Shown in pieces: positions 1 to 8,594 of a DNA stretch of 11,929 bases. Below the pieces are notes generated by a model. The model was not told where the DNA came from. It saw only the letters and a list, made by a program, of their open reading frames with translations, and did no database searches. This DNA is from Chloroflexota bacterium (GTDB lineage Bacteria > Chloroflexota > Dehalococcoidia > Dehalococcoidales > RBG-16-60-22). Positions within the stretch are counted from its first letter, which is position 1. Each line of letters opens with the position of its first letter. Location of the stretch: the NCBI GenBank assembly GCA_022574315.1, contig JACZSH010000008.1:1-11929 (forward strand). The letters are read 5' to 3'. A program made the translations under genes and the position numbers.

Positions 1-1
1 A

Positions 2-640
2 CATACTAGTGAAGCCGCCAAACGGTATTTCGCGGAAATAATGATGCCGTTCCGAACCAGCATCCAGAAAAACCTGCAAGCGATAAGTAAATATGATATC
101 GATATCATCGCCCCGAGCCACGGTCCGCTGTACGACCGACCCGAATTTATCCGTGAGGCTTATCACCACTGGGTAAACGATGAGCCGAAAAACAGCGTGG
201 TCTTGCCTTTCGTCTCGATGCACGGCAGCACCCTGCAGATGGTGGATTACCTGACCGAGGCGCTGATGATAAGAGGGGTAGCGGTGAAGCGGTTCGACCT
301 GACCGCGACCGACAGCGGCCAACTGGCGATGGCGCTGGTTGACGCGGCGACAATCGTTATCGGCACGCCGACGGTCCTGGCGGGCGCACATCCGTTAGCC
401 GCCAACGCGGCGTTCCTGGCAAACGCGGTACGTCCCAACGTCAAATTTGTCTCGATAATCGGCTCGTTCGGCTGGGGAGGCAAGACGGTGGAACAGCTCG
501 CCGCCATGCTGTCCAACCTGAAGGTAGAAATACTGGAACCAGTGCTGAGCCGCGGGTTTCCCAAGGAAGCCGATCTGGCTGCCCTGGATAACCTGGCGGA
601 GACAATCAGCGCCAAGCACAAAGAGAACAACTTTATCTGA
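2..640 (+). CDS. fprA: Flavodiiron protein (A-type flavoprotein), 3' part only
   Basis: C-terminal ~212 residues of a flavodiiron protein; the frame is open to the window edge, so the start lies upstream. The family is cytoplasmic and reduces O2 to water (or NO to N2O) with electrons from rubredoxin or similar donors. Visible parts: the end of the metallo-beta-lactamase-like diiron domain, with the motif IAPSHGP whose His (bases 119-121) is an expected iron ligand. After the linker comes a flavodoxin domain from about base 190, with an FMN phosphate loop SMHGST and later the GTPTVLAG and GSFGWGG segments typical of the family's FMN site. It ends at TGA 638-640, with no C-terminal rubredoxin or flavin reductase extension. 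The gene lies 20 bases before a double ferritin-like gene, suggesting a shared transcript for oxygen/peroxide defence. Family assignment is secure; O2 versus NO preference cannot be read. Confidence 0.92.
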   Translation, partial: HTSEAAKRYFAEIMMPFRTSIQKNLQAISKYDIDIIAPSHGPLYDRPEFIREAYHHWVNDEPKNSVVLPFVSMHGSTLQMVDYLTEALMIRGVAVKRFDLTATDSGQLAMALVDAATIVIGTPTVLAGAHPLAANAAFLANAVRPNVKFVSIIGSFGWGGKTVEQLAAMLSNLKVEILEPVLSRGFPKEADLAALDNLAETISAKHKENNFI

Positions 641-660
641 ACCGAAGCAAGGAGGGATTT

Positions 661-1503
661 ATGGATAAAGAAGGGATAATAGCTCGGCTCACCAAAGACC
701 TCCAGGACGAACACGGCGCCATTATCCAGTACCTGAACCACGCCTACGGCATGGGCGAAGGCGAAATTGCCTGCGAGATAGAAGCGATAGCGCGCGATGA
801 AATGCGCCACCTGGACTGGCTGGCGGAGACGATAACCGACCTGGGCGGGGCGGTCAGTCTGGAACGAGGCAAGATGCGCCTGGGCGGGGCACTGGTGCCG
901 GAATGGATGCAGAACGATGTATTACTGGAAGAAGGCGCCATCACCCAGTACCGGGAACACATCAAAGCCATTGACGACCCGAAGATAAAACGGCTGCTGA
1001 AGCGAATACTGGCCGACGAACAGGCGCACCGCGGCTCTTTTGAGCATTTAACGGCTAAGGTGGCGGCGGAGGGAGCCAAAGACGTGACCGGAAACCGGAA
1101 GGATAAAACGGTGGAGGTGATTAACCGGGGCATCGAGCACGAGTACACGGTGGTGCTCCAGTACCTCCGGCATTCTTACCTGAGCCCCGATGGGGAAGGG
1201 AAAAAGCAATTGGAAGACCAGGCCATCAACGAGATGCAGCACCTGGGGTGGCTGGCCGAGAGCATGGTCGGCAGCGGCGGAAAGCCGCTAATCGAACACT
1301 CCGAGGTCGACCAATCGACAGATTTTGCCGACATGCTCCGCGCCGATATAAAAGTCGAGCGGGAAGTTAGCGAAGTATACGACCGGGCGGCCCGAGAAGC
1401 CGAAGACTCCGGCCTGAAGAAGCTGTTTCTGCGGATGAGAGATAACGAAATATACCACGCCGAAGTATTCAGCGACCTCCTGGAGGAAGAGGAAAAAGGA
1501 TAA
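661..1503 (+). CDS. Tandem double ferritin-like (diiron four-helix bundle) protein
   Basis: 280 residues forming two complete ferritin-like bundles in one chain. Bundle 1 (about 5-133) carries candidate metal ligands E17, E47xxH50, E90/E91 and E120xxH123. Bundle 2 (about 150-277) carries E161, E191xxH194, E233/E235 and E263xxH266. The halves are homologous: EHGAIIQYL...EMRHLDWLAE in the first matches EHEYTVVLQYL...EMQHLGWLAE in the second, so this is an internal duplication. The ligand pattern is that of ferritin/bacterioferritin/rubrerythrin-type diiron carboxylate sites, which oxidise Fe(II) or reduce peroxide. No rubredoxin Cys motif and no signal peptide are present, so it is probably cytoplasmic. 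A strong AAGGAGG (649-655) sits 5 bases before the ATG. It follows the flavodiiron gene by 20 bases. Whether it acts as peroxidase, ferroxidase or iron store is unresolved. Confidence 0.9.
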   Translation: MDKEGIIARLTKDLQDEHGAIIQYLNHAYGMGEGEIACEIEAIARDEMRHLDWLAETITDLGGAVSLERGKMRLGGALVPEWMQNDVLLEEGAITQYREHIKAIDDPKIKRLLKRILADEQAHRGSFEHLTAKVAAEGAKDVTGNRKDKTVEVINRGIEHEYTVVLQYLRHSYLSPDGEGKKQLEDQAINEMQHLGWLAESMVGSGGKPLIEHSEVDQSTDFADMLRADIKVEREVSEVYDRAAREAEDSGLKKLFLRMRDNEIYHAEVFSDLLEEEEKG

Positions 1504-1545
1504 CCGCTCACTGGCGAGGTAAATAACGAACCTGCGGGGAGAAAA

Positions 1546-1803
1546 ATGGATATAACCCCACCGGCCTTCACAATTCAGATATTATTCATCCTGGGTATCG
1601 TCAACCTGGTAACATTGCTGCTGATATACGCTACCTGCCGCTGTATCCCCGGCTCGGTGATATCACGAATCACGGGCAACCTGATGCAGTATACCGCCTA
1701 CAAAAGTTTTTTCAGGTATCACTGCTACCTGTGGTGGGTACTGTGGACGTCAGTGATTATCCACGCAACCCTGGGGGTCTGGCTGCTGGGGGTATCTTCC
1801 TGA
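1546..1803 (+). CDS. Small two-helix membrane protein, possible b-heme binder
   Basis: 85-residue protein of unrecognised family. Two hydrophobic helices are evident, about residues 8-30 and 55-82. The loop between them holds R32, R41, K53 and R57, so by the positive-inside rule the loop is cytoplasmic and both ends face outward. The second helix contains H59 and H73, 14 residues apart, the spacing of paired heme ligands in a cytochrome b helix (HX13H), in an aromatic-rich setting (Y58, Y61, W63, W64, W67, W79). C31 and C33 end helix 1 and C60 follows H59. One chain offers only one such helix, so heme binding would need a dimer or a partner; this is inference. GGGGAG at 1536-1541 precedes the ATG by 4 bases. 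The gene sits between two ferritin-like genes, suggesting a membrane electron donor or anchor for that set. Coding status is well supported; function is not. Confidence 0.75.
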   Translation: MDITPPAFTIQILFILGIVNLVTLLLIYATCRCIPGSVISRITGNLMQYTAYKSFFRYHCYLWWVLWTSVIIHATLGVWLLGVSS

Positions 1804-1894
1804 TACGGAATAACCCCGGTTAAAGCCTGACCGGAATGTGGGAGTTTGAGCCGGACGGACTAATTTTCAGGGAATATTACAGGGGGGCAAGAGG

Positions 1895-2350
1895 ATGCCG
1901 GATGATTTGACAGAACTGCTGGACACGGCGATATACAAAGAAATCGCGGCTCAGGCCGTTTACGAAGCGGGCATAAAGAAGACCAATGACCCGGCGGCGA
2001 AGACACTGATGAAAGAACTGGCCAAGGAAGAGCTTGGCCATACGCAGAAGCTGAAGAAGCTAAAGGAAGAGGGTTTTTCAAATCGGGACTGGCACCATGA
2101 GGCGGTGCCAAACCTGCTGCTGAGCGAACACCTTACCGGCGGAGAGACGCTGGAAGACATCAGCTTCCAGGACCTGCTGATAACGGCCATGAAACGGGAA
2201 CAGCAGGCGGTTGAGTTTTACGCAAGAATGATGGGGGTGTTGAGGGGCACGGCGGCAAAACAGCTCTGTGAAGGACTGGTACACGAGGAACTGAAACATA
2301 AACTGAGACTGGAAACACTCTACGACGAGCTTTTTTATGGCGAGGACTGA
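1895..2350 (+). CDS. Rubrerythrin-like diiron protein without rubredoxin domain
   Basis: 151 residues forming one ferritin-like four-helix bundle. Candidate ligands fall at the expected places: E16 in helix A, E46xxH49 in helix B, E102 in helix C and E132xxH135 in helix D; Y23 and Y109 lie one or two turns after the helix A and C glutamates. Family members reduce H2O2 or handle iron in the cytoplasm of anaerobes. Classical rubrerythrins add a C-terminal rubredoxin domain with two CxxC pairs. This protein ends right after helix D with an acidic tail and its only cysteine is C125, so electrons must come from elsewhere. AGGGGGG (1881-1887) precedes the ATG by 7 bases. It resembles the ferritin-like protein at 5285-5755 in length, ligand order and the helix D ending (ExxHK followed by RxExLY), so the two look like paralogues flanking the acs gene. 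Confidence 0.9.
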   Translation: MPDDLTELLDTAIYKEIAAQAVYEAGIKKTNDPAAKTLMKELAKEELGHTQKLKKLKEEGFSNRDWHHEAVPNLLLSEHLTGGETLEDISFQDLLITAMKREQQAVEFYARMMGVLRGTAAKQLCEGLVHEELKHKLRLETLYDELFYGED

Positions 2351-2389
2351 GCACGGTACTGATAAATAACTGAGCAAGGATAACGACAC

Positions 2390-4324
<1,935 letters not shown>

Positions 4325-4386
4325 GCATTTCCCGGCCACCGAAGAAACATGAATACGTTTCCCTCCGATGGAAAGGAGAACCCAAA

Positions 4387-4869
4387 TTGACGGTCTCTTT
4401 TTCAAGTAACGAATTGATTAACCTGGCCATAGACATCGAGAGGCGAGGCATCGTTTTCTACGACATCATGGCCCGGTCGACCGAGAACGCCGCCGCCCGG
4501 GAGGTGTTTCACGGGCTGGTGGAGATGGAACGCGAGCACATCCACGTCTTTGAGGATATGCTCGATAAAGACAGGGGCGACTCAGTTTTAACGGATGTTA
4601 CCGAATATTCGGCCTACCTGAAGTCGTTAATCGATAACGCGGTCTTTAACGAAGAATCGGTCGCCAGCGAGATGGCAACCCGGGTGGACAGCGACGCCAC
4701 GGCGCTGGAACTGGGCATCAGCCTGGAAAAAGACTCCATATTATTCTACTACGAGATGAGAGAACGGCTGGCCAGGCCGTCCCGGGTGACGATAGACCGA
4801 ATAATCGACGAAGAGAAAGAGCACCTGAACCAGCTGGCCGGTTTAAAGAGGATACTAACCGATGCTTGA
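4387..4869 (+). CDS. Ferritin-like diiron protein (rubrerythrin-type), TTG start
   Basis: 160 residues, one ferritin-like bundle with candidate ligands E18, E48xxH51, E114 and E143xxH146; helix D reads DEEKEHLNQL. It is not close in sequence to the paralogous pair at 1895 and 5285 and has a longer helix B-C connection (about 60-100), so it looks like a separate subfamily. No rubredoxin or Cys motif is present; the chain appears to have no cysteine. The start is TTG at 4387, chosen because AAAGGAGA (4372-4379) lies 7 bases before it and the helix A sequence begins at once. Its last 8 bases overlap the next gene, so translation of the two is probably coupled. A role in peroxide reduction or iron handling is inferred from the fold and neighbours; enzymatic activity is not shown by the sequence. 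Confidence 0.87.
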   Translation: MTVSFSSNELINLAIDIERRGIVFYDIMARSTENAAAREVFHGLVEMEREHIHVFEDMLDKDRGDSVLTDVTEYSAYLKSLIDNAVFNEESVASEMATRVDSDATALELGISLEKDSILFYYEMRERLARPSRVTIDRIIDEEKEHLNQLAGLKRILTDA

Positions 4870-5254
4870 AGCCGAGATACTAAAAAAATACCGCCGGGTG
4901 GCGGTGGTGGGCGCTTCCGTCAATCCGGAACGCCCCAGCTACCGGGTAGCCAGCTATCTCATCGAGCACGGCTACGATGTAATCCCGGTAAATCCGGGCG
5001 TCCGGGAGATACTGGGCAGGGTCGTCTATCCCGACCTGAGCGCTATCCCGGGAGGGGTCGAGGTGGTGGATATCTTCCGTCGCCCGGAGGACGTGCCGCC
5101 TATCGTGGAGGAGGCCATAAAAATCGGCGCCAGGGTAGTCTGGATGCAGGAAGGGATTGTGAACGAGGCAGCGGCCAGCCGAGCCAGGGAAGCCGGACTA
5201 ACGGTGGTCATGGACCGGTGCATGAAGAAAGAACACGTCCGGCTGACGGCATAA
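4862..5254 (+). CDS. CoA-binding domain protein (YccU-like)
   Basis: 130 residues forming a single Rossmann-type CoA-binding domain, the usual length for the stand-alone family. The N-terminal VAVVGASVNPERPSYRVA segment is the nucleotide-binding strand-loop-helix. GYDVIPVNPG, VVDIFRRPEDVP, VWMQEGIVNEAA and the final MDRCMKKEH are all family signatures. The same fold forms the CoA-binding subdomain of ADP-forming acyl-CoA synthetases and succinyl-CoA synthetase alpha, but here no ligase or ATP-grasp part follows. The precise role of the family is unknown. The ATG overlaps the end of the preceding ferritin-like gene by 8 bases (ATG 4862, upstream TGA 4867-4869), pointing to translational coupling. 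Its location two genes after acs invites, but does not prove, a link to acyl-CoA metabolism or redox sensing through CoA. Confidence 0.93.
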   Translation: MLEAEILKKYRRVAVVGASVNPERPSYRVASYLIEHGYDVIPVNPGVREILGRVVYPDLSAIPGGVEVVDIFRRPEDVPPIVEEAIKIGARVVWMQEGIVNEAAASRAREAGLTVVMDRCMKKEHVRLTA

Positions 5255-5284
5255 CCGGGCAACATTAAGCGAGAAAAGAAGGAA

Positions 5285-5755
5285 ATGACCGCATATTTAA
5301 CGCTGGAAGAACTCCTGGAGAAAGCGATAGGGAAGGAAATGGAAGCGCAGACTCTGTATGCCGACCTGAGCCAAAAAGTGAAAGAAAACACTACCAGAGA
5401 CGCCCTGCAGGCACTGGTACGACAGGAGGAGGGTCATCAAAAGCTTCTGGAGCAGTACCGGGACGGAAAACTGAAGGGCGGGGCACTGGGGAAGGGGGAA
5501 AGGCTGGACTACCGGATTGCGGAAAAACTCGACGGCAGGGGATATTCTGCCGATATGGCGCTAAAGGACGTGTTTTTACTGGCCGCCGAGCGCGAGAAAG
5601 CCGCCCACGAATTTTACCTGGCACTGGCGGAGATACACCCGGCAGGAGAGACGAAAACTCTGATGACAGACCTGGCGGCACAGGAACTGGGGCACAAGCA
5701 CCGGGTGGAGTACCTGTACACGGAAGTCGCCTTTCCACAGCTTGACGGCGGCTAG
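5285..5755 (+). CDS. Rubrerythrin-like diiron protein, paralogue of the 1895 gene
   Basis: 156 residues, one ferritin-like bundle with candidate ligands E18 (or E20), E48xxH51, E104 and E134xxH137. Like the protein at 1895-2350 it starts with LxELLxxAIxKE, has EExxH in helix B, ERExAxxEFY in helix C and ends with QELGHKHRVEYLY, so the two are paralogues placed on either side of the acs to CoA-binding segment. There is no rubredoxin domain, no cysteine and no signal peptide. The ATG at 5285 is the only reasonable start, but the best Shine-Dalgarno match (AAGGA, 5279-5283) lies only one base before it; a purine-rich stretch GAGAAAAG (5271-5278) may serve instead. It follows the CoA-binding gene by 30 bases. 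Peroxide reduction or iron oxidation is the family expectation. Confidence 0.89.
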   Translation: MTAYLTLEELLEKAIGKEMEAQTLYADLSQKVKENTTRDALQALVRQEEGHQKLLEQYRDGKLKGGALGKGERLDYRIAEKLDGRGYSADMALKDVFLLAAEREKAAHEFYLALAEIHPAGETKTLMTDLAAQELGHKHRVEYLYTEVAFPQLDGG

Positions 5756-5809
5756 CGGTAACGGCATAATTGACGACGAAGGTAAAAAAACAAGGAAAGG
5801 AGGAAAACG

Positions 5810-6424
5810 ATGAAGGTAAAAATAGTCTTCTACAGCATGTACGGGCATATCTACCGGATGGCCGAGGCGGAAGCCGAAGGAGCGCGAGAAGTGGCCGGCG
5901 CCGAAGTGGAACTGCTCCAGGTGGCGGAACTGATGCCTGACGAGGTGCTCGAAAAGTCGGGCGCCAAGCAGGCCAGGCAGGCTTTCGGGCATGTCCCGAT
6001 CGCCAAACCCGAGGACCTGGTGGACGCGGACGCCATTATCTTCGGCATTCCGGCCCGCTTCGGCAACATGTGCGCCCAGATGCGTAATTTCCTGGACCAG
6101 ACCGGTGAGCTATGGGCACAGGGGTCTCTCATCGGCAAGGTGGGCAGCGTCTTCACGTCCACGGCCACCCAGCACGGCGGGCAGGAGACGACTATAATCT
6201 GCTCGATTATCACCCTGATGCACCAGGGAATGGTTATCGTGGGGATGCCCTACTCCGAAAAGCGGCAGATGACCCTGGAAGAGATTGCGGGCGGCAGTCC
6301 CTATGGCGCCAGCACCATCACCGGCGGTGACGGGAGCAGAATGCCCAGCGACAACGAGCTGGCGATGGCCCGTTTTCAGGGTCGGCACGTGGCCACCATC
6401 GCCAAAAAGCTGGCGGCGAAGTAA
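5810..6424 (+). CDS. wrbA: NAD(P)H:quinone oxidoreductase, WrbA type (type IV)
   Basis: 204 residues, full length for WrbA. This FMN flavoprotein reduces quinones by two electrons with NAD(P)H, avoiding semiquinone and superoxide formation, and works as a tetramer in the cytoplasm. Signatures: the flavodoxin-like phosphate loop YSMYGHIY near the N-terminus, IPARFGNMCAQMRNFLDQTG mid-protein, VGSVFTSTATQHGGQETT contributing the FMN and active site, and the C-terminal SPYGASTITGGDGSRMPS block followed by ARFQGRHVA. All are conserved. AAAGGAGG (5796-5803) lies 6 bases before the ATG, one of the strongest ribosome sites in the window. It comes 54 bases after a ferritin-like gene and fits the oxidative-stress theme of the run. 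Confidence 0.96.
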   Translation: MKVKIVFYSMYGHIYRMAEAEAEGAREVAGAEVELLQVAELMPDEVLEKSGAKQARQAFGHVPIAKPEDLVDADAIIFGIPARFGNMCAQMRNFLDQTGELWAQGSLIGKVGSVFTSTATQHGGQETTIICSIITLMHQGMVIVGMPYSEKRQMTLEEIAGGSPYGASTITGGDGSRMPSDNELAMARFQGRHVATIAKKLAAK

Positions 6425-6439
6425 AGTATATTATGTAAA

Positions 6440-6976
6440 ATGCATGATACTGACCGGGATAACTACGAACCAGCGCCGTTCCTGGTAGAAAACGTTGCCC
6501 TGCTACCGAAAGGGCGAGTCCTGGACGTGGCCATGGGATACGGACGGAACGCGATATACCTGGCCGGGCTCGGTTTCCAGGTGGACGGAGTGGATATATC
6601 CGCCGAAGCGGTGAGATACGCGGGGGAGGCGGCGCGGAAAAGCGGGGTGTCAATCAGCGTCCTGGCGGCCAATCTGGAGGGCGAATATAAGATAGAGAAA
6701 AACGGGTATGACGGGATTATATGCTTCAGCTACCTGCAGCGCTCACTGATACCGCAGATAAAAGCCGGGCTGCGGAGAGGAGGGGTGGTGGTCTACGAGA
6801 CGTTCCTGGTGGACCAGGCACAATGGGGGAAGCCGAAGAACCCGGACTATCTACTCAAGCACAACGAACTGCTCGAAATGTTTCGTAATTTCCGATGCCT
6901 GCGTTACCGGGAAGGAGTCTTTGAAAACGGGAAAGACAGGAGGGCTATCGCCAGCATCGTGGCGGAGAAGTCTTAG
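6440..6976 (+). CDS. Small class I SAM-dependent methyltransferase (TehB-like)
   Basis: 178 residues with a Rossmann methyltransferase core. Motif I is VLDVAMGYGRNAIYLA (D29, A31, G33, G35, R36, N37), motif II is VDGVDIS with acidic D52, and a strand DGIICFSYL is followed by a loading helix and VVVYETFL. The GRNA segment and length resemble TehB/tellurite-resistance methyltransferases and related small-molecule methyltransferases; the substrate is unknown. The middle of motif I has AMGYG where CGxG or GxG is usual, but both key glycines are kept. The start lies 15 bases after wrbA with no clear Shine-Dalgarno sequence (the spacer is AT-rich), so translation may depend on ribosomes leaving wrbA. 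There is no alternative ATG upstream because a stop (the wrbA TAA itself, 6422-6424) lies in the same frame. Confidence 0.88.
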   Translation: MHDTDRDNYEPAPFLVENVALLPKGRVLDVAMGYGRNAIYLAGLGFQVDGVDISAEAVRYAGEAARKSGVSISVLAANLEGEYKIEKNGYDGIICFSYLQRSLIPQIKAGLRRGGVVVYETFLVDQAQWGKPKNPDYLLKHNELLEMFRNFRCLRYREGVFENGKDRRAIASIVAEKS

Positions 6977-7011
6977 CCGGAGTAAGCAACAGCGCCGAGT
7001 AAAGGGAAAAG

Positions 7012-8322
7012 GTGGCTAAAATGGGAAACAAGATACTTATGGGAGTCCTGATATTGCTGGTAATTCTCAGCGGCAGCGTCAGCTACTACTCGTATACGGT
7101 GAGCCGGCAGGTCGAAATCGTGAGCGAACAGCTAGCCAGGCTGAACTCGGAGCAGGCGGAGAGAATCGATACCCTGAGCGGCGAGTTAACCGTTCAAAAA
7201 ACAGAGATTCTGAGCGAAGTCGGCGAACTCGAAAGCGGTATCAACCAGAACCTGGGCAAAATCGGCGGGCTGGAAAGTAAAATAGACGGCATCGAGGAAA
7301 ACCGGCTCCAGATTGACGGCCTGGAAGGCGAAATAAGCCGGAGCCAGGACCGGACCAGGTTACTGGAAGATGAAATAAAAGAGACCGCCGAGCTATCGAA
7401 ATCGCTATCCGGGGCGGTGCTGGACGCGAACCTCGCTTTTGAAATAGTCAACCAGGCGACGGTAAGTATCAGCGACGGGACACAGACAATCGGTTCCGGA
7501 TTTGTCTATGACAACGAGGGCCACGCGGTCACCGCCCAGCACGTAGTGGCCAACCTGTCCGAGATATACCTCGTTTTCCCCGACGGGCAAGTCAGGGCGG
7601 CGAGTATCACCGGGACAGATGCTTTCAGCGACGTCGCCGTCCTGGAGTTCGACAATGAAATAGAGGTTACCCCGCCGGTAATCGCCGATTCCTCCGGCCT
7701 CAAAGTGGGTGAGCCGGTGGTGGTGGTGGGCAGCCCGTTCTCCCTCCACGAGTCACTGACTTCCGGTATCGTCAGTCAAACGAACCGGTTCACCGATATC
7801 GAGTACAATTCGCAGACCCGTTGGGTGGCCAATCTCATCCAGTTCGACGCCGCGGTTAACTTCGGCAACTCCGGGGGGCCGCTGGTCAATGCCGCCGGTG
7901 AGATAATCGGGCTGGTTATCGCCCGTATCAGCCCGCTGGAAGGAGACGGAGTTTACTATGCCGTTTCCGCCAACAAGTTCCGGCGAGTGGCTGACGCCAT
8001 CATCGCCGAAGGTTCTTTCGACTATCCCTGGTTTGGCGTCGCCATCAGCGACCTGACGCCACAGATGGTGAGTGAGATGAACCTGGAGACAATCGACGGG
8101 ACGCTGGTGGCCAGCGTGATGGAAGACGGCCCGGCCGACGTGGCCGGTGTCCAGGTTAACGATATCATCCTGTCGGTAGATGGGATTCCTATCGCGAGCG
8201 TGGCCGACCTTGTTTCCTACCTCGGAGAAATGAAAACACCGGGTGACCAGGCCACACTGGGCATCCGCCGCGACACGACCGAGATAGAGCTATCTCTGGA
8301 GATAGGCAAGCGTCCCGACTGA
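7012..8322 (+). CDS. Membrane-anchored HtrA-like serine protease with PDZ domain
   Basis: 436 residues, trypsin-like peptidase family S1C. Order: an uncleaved-looking signal anchor (about 8-26), a long charged heptad-like segment (about 30-135) predicted coiled coil, the protease domain (about 143-330) and one PDZ domain (about 337-430). The catalytic triad is intact: H177 in TAQHVV, D207 in FSDVAVL and S287 in FGNSGGP. Residues after the anchor should face outside the membrane, where HtrA proteins degrade or refold damaged envelope proteins. The coiled coil between anchor and protease is not usual for DegP/DegS and could set oligomer state or reach. Start: GTG 7012 with AAAGGG at 7001-7006, or ATG 7021 (three residues shorter) with AAGGTGG at 7009-7015; both are plausible. 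It lies 35 bases after the methyltransferase and ends the compact gene run. Confidence 0.94.
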   Translation: MAKMGNKILMGVLILLVILSGSVSYYSYTVSRQVEIVSEQLARLNSEQAERIDTLSGELTVQKTEILSEVGELESGINQNLGKIGGLESKIDGIEENRLQIDGLEGEISRSQDRTRLLEDEIKETAELSKSLSGAVLDANLAFEIVNQATVSISDGTQTIGSGFVYDNEGHAVTAQHVVANLSEIYLVFPDGQVRAASITGTDAFSDVAVLEFDNEIEVTPPVIADSSGLKVGEPVVVVGSPFSLHESLTSGIVSQTNRFTDIEYNSQTRWVANLIQFDAAVNFGNSGGPLVNAAGEIIGLVIARISPLEGDGVYYAVSANKFRRVADAIIAEGSFDYPWFGVAISDLTPQMVSEMNLETIDGTLVASVMEDGPADVAGVQVNDIILSVDGIPIASVADLVSYLGEMKTPGDQATLGIRRDTTEIELSLEIGKRPD

Positions 8323-8380
8323 CGTGGACTGACTTATATCCCCGCCTGAAGAAGGAGTATTTTCCGGTTTTGGTTGGTGA

Positions 8381-8466
8381 TGTCATTGCGAGCCGAAGGC
8401 GAATCAATCTATAGCGATTGTTCAATGACTAGAGATTGCTTCGTCGCGGCGCTCCTCGCAATGACA
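8381..8466. repeat. Dispersed inverted-repeat element (GTCATTGCGAG type)
   Basis: Perfect 12-base terminal inverted repeats, TGTCATTGCGAG at 8381-8392 and CTCGCAATGACA at 8455-8466. Inside them is a second near-perfect pair, CAATCTATAG (8405-8414) against CTAGAGATTG (8429-8438), nine of ten positions complementary, with a 14-base loop between. The 86-base unit could fold into a long imperfect hairpin. Palindromes of this kind, with GTCATTGCGAG ends and GATTGCTTCG inside, occur as scattered non-coding repeats in many bacterial genomes; origin and function are unclear and no transposase is encoded here. It lies 58 bases after the protease stop, where a folded transcript might also mark the 3' end of the long gene run. 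The surrounding gap (8323-8594) holds this element, the tandem repeats next to it and no supportable gene or promoter. Confidence 0.8.
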
Positions 8467-8521
8467 AAGTGGGATTATTCGCAATGACAAAGTAGGATTA
8501 TTCGCAATGACAAGTTGATTC
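8457..8521. repeat. 23-base tandem repeats at the right end of the element
   Basis: Two direct copies of a 23-base unit beginning CGCAATGACAAAGT and ending GGATTATT occupy 8457-8479 and 8480-8502, differing at one position (G versus A). A third, diverged and partial copy starts at 8503 (CGCAATGACAAGTTGATTC). Each copy starts with the same CGCAATGACA that forms the right terminus of the inverted-repeat element, so the array looks like serial duplication of that terminus plus 13 bases of flank. Confidence 0.85.
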
Positions 8522-8594
8522 AACCAAATGCAAATAAAACTGAAAAAGGAGTACCTTGCATCAGGCGCGTAAATTGTTGTAGGTATAGTCTGGA

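Noticed and set aside
1804..1894. Promoter before the 1895 gene (TTGAGC with TATTAC)
   Set aside because: The spacing is about 23 bases and both hexamers are poor; the gene is more likely read from upstream.
8457..8521. CRISPR array
   Set aside because: The copies are directly abutting with no unique spacers, and no cas gene is present.
8515..8540. TTGATT with TAAAAC as a promoter for lhgO
   Set aside because: The spacer is only 14 bases and the -10 match is weak, so the lhgO promoter remains unidentified.
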